The notes: a model not told the origin generated them from the letters alone. Shown: positions 35,298-45,800, counted from the stretch's first letter. The stretch: 64,000 bases of DNA from Chitinophaga tropicalis (GCF_009758205.1 NZ_WRXN01000005.1:434001-498000), one strand, 5' to 3'. A program made the numbers and translations.

Positions 35298-35472
35298 TTG
35301 TTTATAATTGTTTATATTGTTTATAAATGTGGTGCACTTTAGCACCGCAATGTGATGCACTTTGAGCACACATATGTGGCGCATTTTTGATACGCATATG
35401 TGTGGCTATTCTGCACCACGACGTGTGGCAAAAGTGGTACACGGGAAGAGAGAAATTAACAGGATATCCACA
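35298..35472. other. Iteron-like array, candidate replication origin
   Basis: The 513-bp gap 35051-35563 holds no gene. Three copies of TTGTTTATA (35298, 35308, 35317) are followed by five TGTG-led units at 35328, 35351, 35375, 35399 and 35424, i.e. every 23-25 bp: TGTGGTGCACTTTAGCAC, TGTGATGCACTTTGAGCACA, TGTGGCGCATTTTTGATAC, TGTGTGGCTATTCTGCACC and TGTGGCAAAAGTGGTACAC. Most contain an imperfect inverted repeat. ATATCCACA at 35464 is one mismatch from a DnaA box. Just upstream lie A8-11 tracts and GC-rich alternating stretches (CGCGCGCG). This is the layout of an iteron origin near an initiator and helicase-loader gene. No experimental link is possible here. Confidence 0.55.
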
Positions 35473-35563
35473 TTCATCAAAATGAGATAAAAAGCTTACT
35501 TCATCTTTTCTTTTGCGATAATAGAACCGGGACAGTAATTAAATTTTCTATCATCTGTTATAA

Positions 35564-36682
35564 ATGACAAGAATCATCTTCAGTGCAACTTTTTTCGCAT
35601 TGCTGTTCATCTCAGCAATAAGTTCTGCACAGCAAAATTTCCAATATGCCGATTCTGTAAGAAGGGCCAATCACATTCCTGAGCTTAGTTATGCGGTTAT
35701 CAATGATAAAGCCATTTTAGAGACTTCTGCCCTTGGCCATCACTCGGTCAATCTGCCAGACACCGCAATGCTGAATGACCGGTTTCATATTGGTTCCAAT
35801 ACTAAAGCGATGACTGCTTTTATGATCGCAAAATATGTTGAAAAAGGTGCGCTGAGGTGGACTACGAAGTTCTTCGATATTTTCCCGGATTGGAAAAGGA
35901 CTTCGCGAAAGGAATACTATGATATCACTCTTAAAGACCTGTTGTCTCACCGGGCGATGATTCAACCATTCCAGGGAGAGAATGATCCGGCTATTCCCGG
36001 TTTTAAGGGAACGAAACAGCAGCAGAGAAGACTATTTGGAAAATTTGTGCTGCAGCAGGAGCCGGTAAAGCCAGATTCAACGCACCATTTTATCTATTCG
36101 AACGCAGGTTATACGCTGGCCACATTGATGATCGAAAAAGTTACTAACCAGACATGGGAACAATTAATGATCAATAGATTTAATCATGACCTGCACCTGA
36201 ACATCGGCTTCTCCTGGCCGGAGAATCAGAAAAATAAAGATACCTGGGGCCATACAGAAGAAAATGGGAAATTGGCGCCAGTGCCTTCAAATACAGATTA
36301 TCACCTGGATTATACGGAACCGGCCGGCGACATTAATATCAGGCTGAAAGATTATATCAGGTTCATTCAGCTAAATCTTGATGGTTTAAAAGGACATAAT
36401 AACTATCTGAAATCGTCCACCTATCATTTCATTCACGAGGGCATTCCTGATTATTCCTTAGGATGGTTTAATGTTTATGAGAATGGCGACAGTTTTTCGA
36501 CACATTCAGGCACCGCAGGAACTTACTACTCCCTTGTTCAGATAGATCGTAAAAAGGGTTTGGCATATATTATTCTTACCAATTCGTTTTCGGAAAACAC
36601 AGTTAACAGCGTCAGACTAGTGATGAGACAACTCAAACATAGTTATAGCAATCACATGTATTCCGCAAAAGCTGGTTTTTGA
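35564..36682 (+). CDS. Exported serine hydrolase, class C beta-lactamase/DD-peptidase fold
   Basis: 372 residues with signal peptide (MTRIIFSATFFALLFISAIS, cut after SSAQ). Catalytic motifs of the fold are SNTK (S78 to K81, SxxK), YSN in HFIYSNAGYTL, and HSGTAG (HxG). FHIGSNTKAMTAF and LLSHRAMIQPF are standard for this family. Substrate class (peptide, ester or beta-lactam) cannot be told. It is monocistronic on plus, directly after the iteron-like region. Confidence 0.9.
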   Translation: MTRIIFSATFFALLFISAISSAQQNFQYADSVRRANHIPELSYAVINDKAILETSALGHHSVNLPDTAMLNDRFHIGSNTKAMTAFMIAKYVEKGALRWTTKFFDIFPDWKRTSRKEYYDITLKDLLSHRAMIQPFQGENDPAIPGFKGTKQQQRRLFGKFVLQQEPVKPDSTHHFIYSNAGYTLATLMIEKVTNQTWEQLMINRFNHDLHLNIGFSWPENQKNKDTWGHTEENGKLAPVPSNTDYHLDYTEPAGDINIRLKDYIRFIQLNLDGLKGHNNYLKSSTYHFIHEGIPDYSLGWFNVYENGDSFSTHSGTAGTYYSLVQIDRKKGLAYIILTNSFSENTVNSVRLVMRQLKHSYSNHMYSAKAGF

Positions 36683-36731
36683 GAGAAGACTTTTTTACTG
36701 CATGCAGCTGATTTTTTAATAAGGGAGATTG

Positions 36732-36761
36732 GGCCTGCGGCCAGCTGAAATTCCCACTGAT
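36732..36761 (+). repeat. Dispersed intergenic repeat, copy 2
   Basis: GGCCTGCGGCCAGCT followed by GAAATTCCCACTGAT. Same orientation as copy 1 at 33815. It lies at the 3' ends of the convergent hydrolase and ABC transporter genes. Confidence 0.6.
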
Positions 36762-36767
36762 GCGCAA

Positions 36768-38540
36768 CTAATGTTTCCCCATGGCATCTTTCTGATGTTT
36801 CCATAGTTCCTGGAAAATCAGGCTGTTGTTCAACAGATGCTCAAAAGTGCCTTCATCTACAATACTTCCCTGCTGCAGTACATATACATAATCAAATTGC
36901 GCCAGCAGGTGCAGGCGATGAATGGAAGATATGACTGCTTTATCTGCAAAGGCTTTGAATATTTTGTTGTAGATCATGGCTTCCGTTCTGGGATCTACAC
37001 TGCTGGTTGGCTCGTCCAGCAACACGACTTCGCTTTCGCGAGCGGCGAGTATGCCACGGGCAAGAGCCAGCCGCTGTTTTTGTCCGCCGGAGAGGTTCAC
37101 TCCTTTTTCACGTATATCAGATTCCAGTCCCAGGGGCAACTGTTTGACCACTTCTGTAAAATGTGCGCTTTCACATACCTCCTCGATATCTGTTTCGCTG
37201 AAAGGCAGGCCGAGGGTAACATTATAAGCGATAGTGTTCTCAAAGATCTCCGGCTCCTGCGGAAAGAGGGTCACCGTTTCATTGAGAGTGTCCAGGTCGT
37301 ATGGTTTTCCATCCACCGTAAGCTCCATACCTGGCTGCGGATCATATAATCCTCTCAGTAATGACAAGAGCGTGCTTTTACCGCTACCACTCTCCCCTAT
37401 CAGTGCAATACGTTTGCCACGGAATATCGTGATATTCAGTCCGTGCAGGCTTTGCGGCGCATGTGCGGCATCATATTGTTCCCGGTGAGAAAAGTTCAGG
37501 TCTTTTATGCGGATAGACTGCCAGGTATCCGGCAGATCTGTAGGAGCATCAGGGCGGTGGTGTTGTTTAAAAGCCTCGTCAATATTGGAAGCCGTTTGTA
37601 CGTAGGTGTTGTATTGAGTTATATCCGTATACTGCCAGGCAAAGTCATAAAACACGCTGGTGAACTGGTTCACGTATCCCAGTAAGGTAACCAGGCCTGC
37701 TACGTAAAACAACTTTCCCGGCTGCCAGTACTGCATGATATACCCTACTGTTACTACGCAATAAATGATGGTTATCAGTATATCTGCTACGAACCATTTC
37801 CACTCATTGACCCGGATGTTCTTCTTAAACGGCGGCAGGATCTGGTGTACTTTAGCCAGGAGTCCGGTTTCCATGCTCTTTTCCAGCCTGAGGGTGATCA
37901 CAGTCATGATATTGGAAAGACTGTCGAACAGGTTTGAAGATACCACATGTTCCTTTTCGTTTACCTCGTCCAGCGTGCGGATAAAAGGTTTATCAAATCT
38001 AAAAAGTACCCAGATGGTGATGACACCAAGCACAACGCCGATAGTACCAAATAATGGTGAAAAGTATATAATGGCTGCTACGGAGAAAATGAGCTTGCCC
38101 ACCGCCCGTAAATACATAAAGCCATGATCAAAAAAGTTCTTCAGTGCATCATATGCTTTACGTATACGATTAATTGTGGCGCCACTGTGATGGTCCTGGT
38201 GCCATTTTACCGGCAGATGTAATACCTGGTGATACCGTTCCTGTAAAAAGTTACGGCTCAGGTTAAAAGCGAGCTCACGTTCCATAACGCGGGCCGGGCC
38301 GTGGAAAGACCATTCCAGCATTTTAAGGCCGAAATAGCTGGCAGCGTATAAGAAGGCATAGTGCAGCACCTGCTGCGTATCCTGCTGGATCTTGCTGATA
38401 AACCATCCCAGCAGCACTGGATATAATGCGTAAATAATAGCGGAAACTATAAACATGGCATATACCAGTACGTACTTCTTCCGTTCCTTCCGTGCGTACT
38501 TCCAGGCTGTACGTAACAGGGATATATATGGGTTTGCCAT
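36768..38540 (-). CDS. ABC exporter half-transporter (membrane domain plus ATPase)
   Basis: 590 residues. Six membrane helices span about 25-320, with the exporter coupling region HHSGATINRIRKAYDALKNF. The nucleotide-binding domain has Walker A GESGSGKST (about 378), Q-loop LFPQEP, signature LSGGQKQRLAL, Walker B VVLLDEPTSS and H-loop ISSIHRL. Type IV ABC exporters (MsbA/MdlB-like) act as dimers and flip lipids or export drugs or peptides. No accessory genes are adjacent, so it is probably a homodimer. Substrate unknown. Confidence 0.93.
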   Translation of the reverse strand: MANPYISLLRTAWKYARKERKKYVLVYAMFIVSAIIYALYPVLLGWFISKIQQDTQQVLHYAFLYAASYFGLKMLEWSFHGPARVMERELAFNLSRNFLQERYHQVLHLPVKWHQDHHSGATINRIRKAYDALKNFFDHGFMYLRAVGKLIFSVAAIIYFSPLFGTIGVVLGVITIWVLFRFDKPFIRTLDEVNEKEHVVSSNLFDSLSNIMTVITLRLEKSMETGLLAKVHQILPPFKKNIRVNEWKWFVADILITIIYCVVTVGYIMQYWQPGKLFYVAGLVTLLGYVNQFTSVFYDFAWQYTDITQYNTYVQTASNIDEAFKQHHRPDAPTDLPDTWQSIRIKDLNFSHREQYDAAHAPQSLHGLNITIFRGKRIALIGESGSGKSTLLSLLRGLYDPQPGMELTVDGKPYDLDTLNETVTLFPQEPEIFENTIAYNVTLGLPFSETDIEEVCESAHFTEVVKQLPLGLESDIREKGVNLSGGQKQRLALARGILAARESEVVLLDEPTSSVDPRTEAMIYNKIFKAFADKAVISSIHRLHLLAQFDYVYVLQQGSIVDEGTFEHLLNNSLIFQELWKHQKDAMGKH

Positions 38541-38783
38541 AGTATTAAAATCTTAAGTAAGATGCAAAGATATAAAATGGCATTTCTACTTTGTGTTATT
38601 TATAGCGGGTGGTGATAAGGTAACCTGGAAAAATTGCCCAAAAATATCATACCGCTGATTAATGCAGAAATCTATTTATCTTGGTATAGATTTCATGTAG
38701 AACCTCAAGGAGATAAGATCGAGAGCCATTGCCAATTATTATTCAGATTAACCTTAATTAAGTTACCATTTAATTGAATTACC

Positions 38784-40319
38784 ATGAAAACATTGCAACT
38801 ATTCATTGCTATGCCGCTATGTGCGGTTATTCTTTCTATTGTGTCATGCAGTAAAGACGACAAAGACATTGCCGCCACTAACAGGGAAACTGTGGCGGGC
38901 ACTTCTAAACAGGACAGGACCTTTATAGTGATTGCGCAGGAAGGAGAAAAAGCTGATAAGATCGCGGAAAGCCTGGAAGGCCTGAAAGCGGTCAACTACA
39001 AAGTAAAAGGTGTAGTTCCTGAACTGGGGCTTATTTATGTACAGACGCCCGATCCTACTTTTCCTGAAAGAGCCAGAAAAATAACCGGCGTACAATCAGT
39101 TGTCATAGATATTAAGACCGACTGGCAGGTACCTGTTAAAATAGCTAAAGCGCCGGCAACAAAGTTAATCAGTAAACAGGCGGAAGCGTCGAAGTTAATA
39201 CCTGCGCCAACGGGTGACCCTTATGGCGTATTACAGTGGGATATGCAGTCTGTCAGCGCTTATGGCGCCTGGGCGAAAGGCTATAAGGGAAATGGCGCCA
39301 AAGTGGCGATACTGGATGGAGGCTTTCTGCTTACTGACGGGCAGACAGCCTCCCAGGTTACTGACACGCTTAACCTGGTCCCGGATGAGCCCTTTGAGCC
39401 ATTTCCAGCTCTCGGACAGCGCGAATATGTTAGCCGGGGCGCCTTCTCCGCCGGTATTATTGCAGCGGCTCATGATGGCAGGGAAGTAGTAGGTATTGCC
39501 CCGGAAGCGAAACTGATACTCATCAAGATCCTTTCCGATAACATAACGACACCTCAGGCTCCCTGGAGTACCCTGATAAATGGGATCTGTTATGCTGTTA
39601 AAAAAGGCGCTAACGTGATCCAGATGAATGTAGCAGGAAAACTGCCGCGTAAGACCTATACAGACGACAATGGCACTCCTTCCTATCCGGGAGATGACTA
39701 TGAAGTGGTGTATGACCGTGACGTTAAAGACCTGGTCATTGCACTAAACCGCGCGACCATTTACGCCAACCTTCGCGGAGCTACACTTGTTGCCCCTGCA
39801 GGCGACGACCGTATCAACTTCGATACTGAGACAGACTTTGCAATATACCCCGCTGCTGCCCTGGGGGTGCTTTGCATAGGATCTAACGGGCCTAATGGCT
39901 GGGGTATTAACAATGACACTTCCCTTTATGTTCCATCATACTTTACAAATTATGGGAAGTCTTATGTTCGTTTCGGAGCACCGGGCGGGAATTACGATCC
40001 CCGGACCGATTTCAGCGCGTTTGCAGAGGTAGCCGGGTTTGCCAATTATGAATACCTCTTCAATTATGTGTACAACACTGGCTTCTATGTTCCTTCAGAC
40101 GAGGGAAATTCTCCTTATTCATGGTGGGCTTATGGATCAGCACTGGCAGCTGCTCATGCAACGGGGGTAATTGCGCTGATATATGGTAAACATCCGTGGG
40201 CGAACTCAGTAATTGTAGATGCGATATTGAGACGATCAGCTGATGATTATGGCGCGCCGGGGAAGGACCCTTATTTTGGATATGGCCAGATCAATGCTGA
40301 AAAGGCGTTGAGTTATTGA
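38784..40319 (+). CDS. Lipoprotein pseudo-subtilase (S8 fold, two catalytic residues replaced)
   Basis: 511 residues. A lipoprotein signal ends at LSIVSC (C22), followed by an I9-like propeptide domain (about 44-112: TFIVIAQEGEKADKIAESLE, SVVIDI). The subtilisin domain runs from about 145. The catalytic Asp is present (VAILDGG, D178), but the His motif reads YVSRGAFSAG instead of xxHGTHVAG (His to Arg, R218), and the Ser motif reads AYGSALAAAH instead of GTSMAAPH (Ser to Ala, A453). The oxyanion Asn is Asp (VAPAGDD). It therefore should not cleave peptides; binding or scaffold roles are more likely. The frame is intact, so it is probably maintained. Confidence 0.85.
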   Translation: MKTLQLFIAMPLCAVILSIVSCSKDDKDIAATNRETVAGTSKQDRTFIVIAQEGEKADKIAESLEGLKAVNYKVKGVVPELGLIYVQTPDPTFPERARKITGVQSVVIDIKTDWQVPVKIAKAPATKLISKQAEASKLIPAPTGDPYGVLQWDMQSVSAYGAWAKGYKGNGAKVAILDGGFLLTDGQTASQVTDTLNLVPDEPFEPFPALGQREYVSRGAFSAGIIAAAHDGREVVGIAPEAKLILIKILSDNITTPQAPWSTLINGICYAVKKGANVIQMNVAGKLPRKTYTDDNGTPSYPGDDYEVVYDRDVKDLVIALNRATIYANLRGATLVAPAGDDRINFDTETDFAIYPAAALGVLCIGSNGPNGWGINNDTSLYVPSYFTNYGKSYVRFGAPGGNYDPRTDFSAFAEVAGFANYEYLFNYVYNTGFYVPSDEGNSPYSWWAYGSALAAAHATGVIALIYGKHPWANSVIVDAILRRSADDYGAPGKDPYFGYGQINAEKALSY

Positions 40320-40334
40320 TTTTATGCATATATT

Positions 40335-40360
40335 GATGCCGCAGAATGTTCTGCGGCATC
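40335..40360 (+). terminator. Hairpin after pseudo-subtilase gene
   Basis: GATGCCGCAGAA (40335-40346) with TTCTGCGGCATC (40349-40360). A long perfect stem with minimal loop, but little U-tail; could also be a processing signal. Confidence 0.55.
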
Positions 40361-40576
40361 ATTGCCTGAAAAGTTAAATATGATTGAACGTTACACTGAA
40401 ATACTGGTGCAACTCCGGGAACAAAGAATCTAACTAAAAGAATTTTTATATGCTGAGGGGAGAGATACTCCTGATAAATTGGGTATATTTAGGATAATGC
40501 AGAAAAATGTAAGTACGGAAACTATCCACTAATCAGTCCTGATGAGACCCTTTTTTAAATTCTTAACCCTCAAAGT

Positions 40577-41758
40577 ATGAAAAATCTATCAACTCTATTT
40601 CCCAGGCAACTATTGTCTGTAGCCCTTTTGACAGTTTTAATGCTGAGCTGTAAAACAGAAGAAGATAACATTTTAAAGAAGACAACGACCCTGGCGGCGG
40701 CACCCCAGATATCGCTGACGCCGGTAATTACTTCCGGGTTGAGTGGTCCGATGCAGTTTGTGCATGTCCGTGACGGCAGTAAACGTATTTTTATTCCGCA
40801 GAAAACCGGTAGTATAAGAGTGTATGATTCTGTGTTTAACTTTATTTCTGTGTTTGGTACTGTGTCAAATGTGAGTACTAATGGTGAAAGAGGGCTGCTT
40901 AGCATGGCTTTTCACCCTAACTATTCAACGAATGGGTTCGTTTATGTCTATTATACCAATACAGCAGGTAATCTTGAGCTTGCCAGGTATCGTGTAAGCA
41001 CAAGTAACCCTAATACGCTGAATGCGGCATCCAAAGTGATCGTACTGACCATCCCCCACCCTACTTATTCAAACCATAATGGAGGCGAGCTCCACTTTGG
41101 CAGTGATGGGTACCTGTATTTATCTACCGGTGATGGCGGCGGCAGCGGTGATGTTTCCAACAACGCGCAGAATACCTCTGTTCTGCTGGGGAAAATATTG
41201 CGCCTGGCTGTTAATACTTCCACCACTGCTCCATATTACAGCATTCCTGCAGGTAATCCTTTTTCAAATGCAGTATATGCTTATGGGCTACGTAACCCCT
41301 ATCGCTGGAGCTTTGACAGAGCTACCCAGGACATGTGGATAGGTGATGTAGGACAGGATTCGTGGGAGGAAATCAATTTCCGCGCAGCAGCTGGTACTTC
41401 AGGAGCCAATTATGGATGGCGTTGTTATGAAGGGAATGCCGCATATAATACCTCCGGATGTAATGGAACAAATTATATCTTCCCGGTGCATGCTTACGCT
41501 ACACAGAATCCTGCTGCAAGTATTACAGGAGGTGTGGTTTACAGAGGAACTGCATACCCGGCTTTACAGGGTTGTTACCTGAGTGCGGATTTCTATTCCG
41601 GCGTTTTCTATAAGATCGTTCCTAATGGCTCTGCATGGACTGTTACTACTCAAACACTTTCTCCGACAGGAATTGTGGATTTCGGGGAAACTGAAAGCGG
41701 GGAAGTGTATGTTGTATCTCATACGGGAAACAGTGTGTACCGCGTTACATCGAATTAA
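40577..41758 (+). CDS. PQQ-type sugar dehydrogenase (GSDH family) lipoprotein
   Basis: 393 residues. Signal ends in LLTVLMLSC, a lipobox. The mature protein is a GSDH/sorbosone-dehydrogenase beta-propeller: GSIRVYDS, GERGLLSMAFHPNY, NHNGGELHFGSDGYLYLSTG, GDGGGSGD, YAYGLRNPYRWSFDR, MWIGDVGQDSWEEI, TGGVVYRG. The conserved His, Arg and Asp around the NHNGG and RNPYRWSF motifs match the PQQ/calcium site of soluble aldose dehydrogenases. Expected to oxidise sugars or sugar-like alcohols in the periplasm. No electron acceptor gene is adjacent. Confidence 0.88.
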   Translation: MKNLSTLFPRQLLSVALLTVLMLSCKTEEDNILKKTTTLAAAPQISLTPVITSGLSGPMQFVHVRDGSKRIFIPQKTGSIRVYDSVFNFISVFGTVSNVSTNGERGLLSMAFHPNYSTNGFVYVYYTNTAGNLELARYRVSTSNPNTLNAASKVIVLTIPHPTYSNHNGGELHFGSDGYLYLSTGDGGGSGDVSNNAQNTSVLLGKILRLAVNTSTTAPYYSIPAGNPFSNAVYAYGLRNPYRWSFDRATQDMWIGDVGQDSWEEINFRAAAGTSGANYGWRCYEGNAAYNTSGCNGTNYIFPVHAYATQNPAASITGGVVYRGTAYPALQGCYLSADFYSGVFYKIVPNGSAWTVTTQTLSPTGIVDFGETESGEVYVVSHTGNSVYRVTSN

Positions 41759-41793
41759 ATACTGCATTTAATACATCAGGACTGTATTCAAAG

Positions 41794-41819
41794 AAGGGCT
41801 GGCCTAAGGGCCGGCCTTT
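41794..41819 (+). terminator. Hairpin after GSDH gene
   Basis: AAGGGCTGGCC (41794-41804) pairs with GGCCGGCCTTT (41809-41819) with small mismatches. Downstream T content is modest. Confidence 0.5.
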
Positions 41820-42004
41820 CTGGGTTTACGGCCCAGCTAAGAATTCAAATTGGTGCACTACCTGTAATATTTTTTCGGTTTCCCACTTAATTGTAGTAGC
41901 TTCACTAAGAACACTTCACATAAACAGATTGTCAACCAGGTTTTACTATACTTCCCCCTAAAGCGAGCAATTAATCCTGCATTGTCCTTTTAAAATACAG
42001 TACA

Positions 42005-42577
42005 ATGAAAAAGTTCCTTCTACCAATGATTGCTTTCTTATTGAGTAATCCATTATTCAGCCGGCAGAATAATCAAAATGCTGTAGCATCACTATTATTC
42101 AAGGATATTAAGACTACGCTAACGGCGGCAGATAAAAACCAGATTGCCGCTAAACTTGGTTTTATACCTTCCGGAAATCAGAATGAACCATTTGCGCTGG
42201 ATAAAGATAGTAAGGAGTATCCCTTTGCAGCGACTGTCTATCCTACAGATCTCAATAAAGATGGTAAGGACGAAATCTTTATTGTGTTTGGGAATTCTTA
42301 CACATCCGGAGCAGCGGGGTCCAGTGTTGCCCTGTTCATTAAAAATGCTGCCGGAGTCTATACAAATAATTTGGGCTTTCCCGGCACTACGCCAGATGTG
42401 CTTGCGACCTCCTACCAGGGATATCCTGATCTGCTGATAGGAGGACCAGGTTTTGAATTTCCTGTATGGAGATGGAATGGTAAAACATATGCTTACTATA
42501 AAAAGGTAAGTGATGCGACATATAGCAAGCTCAGGAAAATGACACTTGAAGAAGTCAGCAAGTCAAGCAGACAATAA
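42005..42577 (+). CDS. Exported protein of unknown function with one EF-hand-like loop
   Basis: 190 residues with a signal peptide (MKKFLLPMIAFLLSNPLFSR). DLNKDGKDEIF (about 77-87) is a calcium-loop-like DxNxDGxxE element of the FG-GAP/VCBS kind. The rest (VALFIKNAAGVYTNNLG, YQGYPDLLIGGPGFEFPVWR) resembles a single repeat of proteins that report a numeric status, possibly a lone propeller blade. No family certain. Likely periplasmic. Confidence 0.7.
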   Translation: MKKFLLPMIAFLLSNPLFSRQNNQNAVASLLFKDIKTTLTAADKNQIAAKLGFIPSGNQNEPFALDKDSKEYPFAATVYPTDLNKDGKDEIFIVFGNSYTSGAAGSSVALFIKNAAGVYTNNLGFPGTTPDVLATSYQGYPDLLIGGPGFEFPVWRWNGKTYAYYKKVSDATYSKLRKMTLEEVSKSSRQ

Positions 42578-42596
42578 TTGTGAACATATTGCCAGT

Positions 42597-42848
42597 TTAA
42601 ATTGTAAGTGTATTCAATAATTTCTCCCAATCAGATGCGTTTACTGCATTCTTCCGGACGATTGCCTGTTGCTGGCTATCGATCAACAGAATCAGTTTAT
42701 CTCCCTTCTGTTTCAAGCGGATCTGTTCTTTCCTGACTTTCATATCTTTTCTTTTAAAGAGTGATTTATTCACAAAATTCAGATGAACATCATCCTGCCC
42801 GATACCAATTATCAACAACTCAAACCTGTTCAGATAAAATATATACAC
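42597..42848 (-). CDS. Possible small protein after the DUF5107 gene
   Basis: 83 codons from a GTG at 42848, 14 bp past the stop of the DUF5107 gene; an ATG start inside would give about 48 residues. Residues (VNKSLFKRKDMKVRKEQIRL, GDKLILLIDSQQQAIVRKN) have the strand pattern of a small PH-like or Sm-like domain. No ribosome binding site is clear. It may be the last cistron of the carbohydrate operon. Confidence 0.4.
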   Translation of the reverse strand: MYIFYLNRFELLIIGIGQDDVHLNFVNKSLFKRKDMKVRKEQIRLKQKGDKLILLIDSQQQAIVRKNAVNASDWEKLLNTLTI

Positions 42849-42862
42849 CAGGGAACTAAATA

Positions 42863-45800
42863 TTAAGCAGGCCTGTTTTCAGTGTGTATTTCAGTAGTTG
42901 CAGCCCATTTCGATCTCAGTGATTCATGCAGGTGAATGCCCAGGTGCGCCGGGTTGTGACTTAGTCCCTTATGAAAGAATTCTGCTGCCTTTTTATATTC
43001 CTGCTTCCCGAGCCATCCTAAACCCTGCAGGTAATAACAGTGAATAGCATTATGCCGTGTAAGATCATCTTCAAAGATAGTCAGGTCGGGATGAGATACG
43101 GCAAAGAAGTCCATGCGAACGATATCGTCCTGGTGGGTTTCGCCATATTTGATCAGTCGTGCGAATCGCTGATCGGCTTCTGCCGGCCGGCCGAGTTTCA
43201 GCAAGGCTAGTCCCTGGTAGAATATTTTATCCGGCTGCTGGTCGTTGTAAAAGATGGCTTGCCCGGGATCGCTCAATCCAACGGAAGCTTTTTCCCAGCT
43301 GGCGATAGCCTCGTTCTGTCTGCCCATCTTTTCGCAGGCGCAGCCTATCCAGTAATGGATATCATTTTCCTGGGCGCCGAAGAGTTTTCCTTCTCCAAGG
43401 TTTTCAGGGTATGATTGAGCTGCATGCAATAGTTCTATAGCCTTTTCGTAATCACCATCTGCTATAGCATTAAGCGCAAGCTGGATGTGGATGGCAATAT
43501 GCTGGTTGGAGGTTTTGCCTTCCCCTCCTTCCCAGGGATGAAACTTGTGGGATTGTAACAGTTGCAGGGCCTTAGCAGGTTGTCCTGTTAACGTATGGAG
43601 CGTTATATATTCAATGAATAAATCGTCGCGTTCTTTAAGGATATTTTCATGTTGCTGTAATGCAGACAGGCGGTTTGCTGGTGATGCCTGCATCAATTTA
43701 TGGAGCTGATCAAGCTCGTACAATACACGGGCATCCTGCGGATCTGCCAGGAATGCTTTTTCGAACAGGCGCAGGGCTTCGTCCTTCCTGTCAAATTTGT
43801 TGAAGCAGGCGATCCCAAGATTCCGTAAAACGGTAGGGAATGCGTCATGCAGGCGGATACTTTTTTCCCAATGTGTTTTTGCGTCTTCATAGCGTCTTTT
43901 GGCGTAGAAGAAGTTTCCCAGGTAGAAATGAGCTTTATAGTCACCGGGGCGATGTTTGAGCACTTCATTCAGCACTTCGATATCTTCCAGTCTGTTGGGG
44001 AAAACGCGGTCCGGGGAGCAGGCAAATGCTTTTGTCCACCACTGACCGGCTTGTTCTCTTTGTCCGAGTTGTAAGGCGTAAAAACCCAGGTAACAAAGTA
44101 ACAGGGCACCCTGTTGATCTGCGATGGCCAGCAGGTCATAAGCGGCTGTATATTGTCCTGTCCGGGCATAGTCGATCGCTATTTCCAGGAAGGTGTGTTC
44201 CCGTCCGCCGATCAGGGACAGTAGCTCTTCTGTGCCCCTGGTGGCCTGTTCCGGTTGCCCGGTAAGTGTCAGTAACTGTATATGTTCAAAGTAGTTTCCA
44301 AAATCAAAAGGATCCTGGTGGATGGCTTGCCTGCAATGTGTCAGTGCGTCCTGGTGTTTACCCTGGTTGCGCAGGATGATAGTCTTCAGGTGTTTTGCCT
44401 GCTGACTGTTCTGATTCCTGGTAAGGGAGCGATCGATCAGTTGCAATGCGGATGTCCAGTTACCCCGGTAAGCTTCAATAGCTGCCAGTTCAAAGTAAGC
44501 CTTATCCTGTACTGATGTGGTCCAGGTAGCTTTAAACAGGTATGGGAAAGCTTCGTTATAGCGGCGCTGGTAGCATAGGGCTATGCCCATGTTGTAGAGC
44601 GGTTCGCTATCGTAGGGATTCGGATTGTGTTTGTTCAGCTTTTCAATGGCACGGGTGAAGTGTTTTTTGCTTTCTTCGTAAGCGCCTGTTCGCAGGCGTA
44701 GTAGTCCCATGGCATTGTTTGTGCGGATATCTGAAGGATCGCGGCGGAGCGCTTCCAGGTAATAGTCCTCAGGACGATAGGTAGCGTGGCGGTATTGTTC
44801 CAGGTGTAGGCCTGCCAGGTACAGTGATTCCACTGTATCTACATCGGCAGGTAATGGTATGGCTTTCGCGGGATCCGGCAAGGCGTTTTCCCGGGGCTTT
44901 TCCGGGGTGTAGGACAGTATCTCATTTCCCTGTTCGTCGCTGATGGTAATGGTATAAGATGACGGTTCGAGGGCAGCGTTCTGAAGGGAAAATGTATCCA
45001 GGAATGCTGCATGGGGGGACAGGTGTACATCTTTGCTGAACAGCAGGGTATTGCCTGTTGTGACTTTTATGTTTACCTGTCGCCGGCTCGTGACATACAC
45101 GCCGATCTCTGCCTTTTGGCCTTTAATCTCAAAATTGAGCATGGCATCTGTAGAGGCATTCTTTACGTAGCCGATCTCTTTATAGGGCATGAAGTACTGA
45201 TGGAATTCGCGCACTTCGTTGGGCATGATCCAGCTGAAATCGGGTTGGTTGTCTGTGTATACGCCGCACATCAGTTCAAAATAAGGGCCATCGGAATCTG
45301 TCAGCTGGCGGTCCCAGGCTTTACCGAATTCCCCTGCTCCCCAGGTCCACTGTTTCTTGCCGGGGCTGACATGGTGGTTTGCCACGTGCATCAGTCCTGC
45401 TTTGCGCTTATGGTGGTAGCCTCCTACAAAGTTGTAGGAGCTGTTTACCGCCATGTAAGAAGTAGGCACGGGTATGTTGGTATAAACTGAGATATCTGTG
45501 CCGGGGGAGTAATCGACCTTATAGTAAGTACCAGTAGCGATGGGGAAAGAGCTTACGTCACGTTTACCGTGGTCATACACAGCATGCACATCGGGCGGGA
45601 AAACGCTTTGATAATGTTCGTCTACGGCTACCGCGGGATTGGCCCACCAGAGGAAGGTTTGCGGGAATGGCGTTCTGTTATACAGCTTAGCGTGCAGTTC
45701 TATGTAAGCTTTGTCAGGATAGAGTGTGAAACCCAGGGAGCAACGTGTTCTGAACATTACTTCATATTCGTTGACCCATACTGTTTTGCTTCCGTCGGCA

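Noticed and set aside
35328..35442. CRISPR array
   Set aside because: The 23-25 bp units are contiguous variants of one another without separate unique spacers, and no cas gene is near.
36732..36761. Transcription terminator
   Set aside because: The GC-rich dyad GGCCTGCGGCC is short, has no U-tail and is repeated elsewhere, so it is listed as a dispersed repeat.
38784..40319. Active secreted subtilisin protease
   Set aside because: His and Ser positions are replaced by Arg and Ala in clear alignable motifs.
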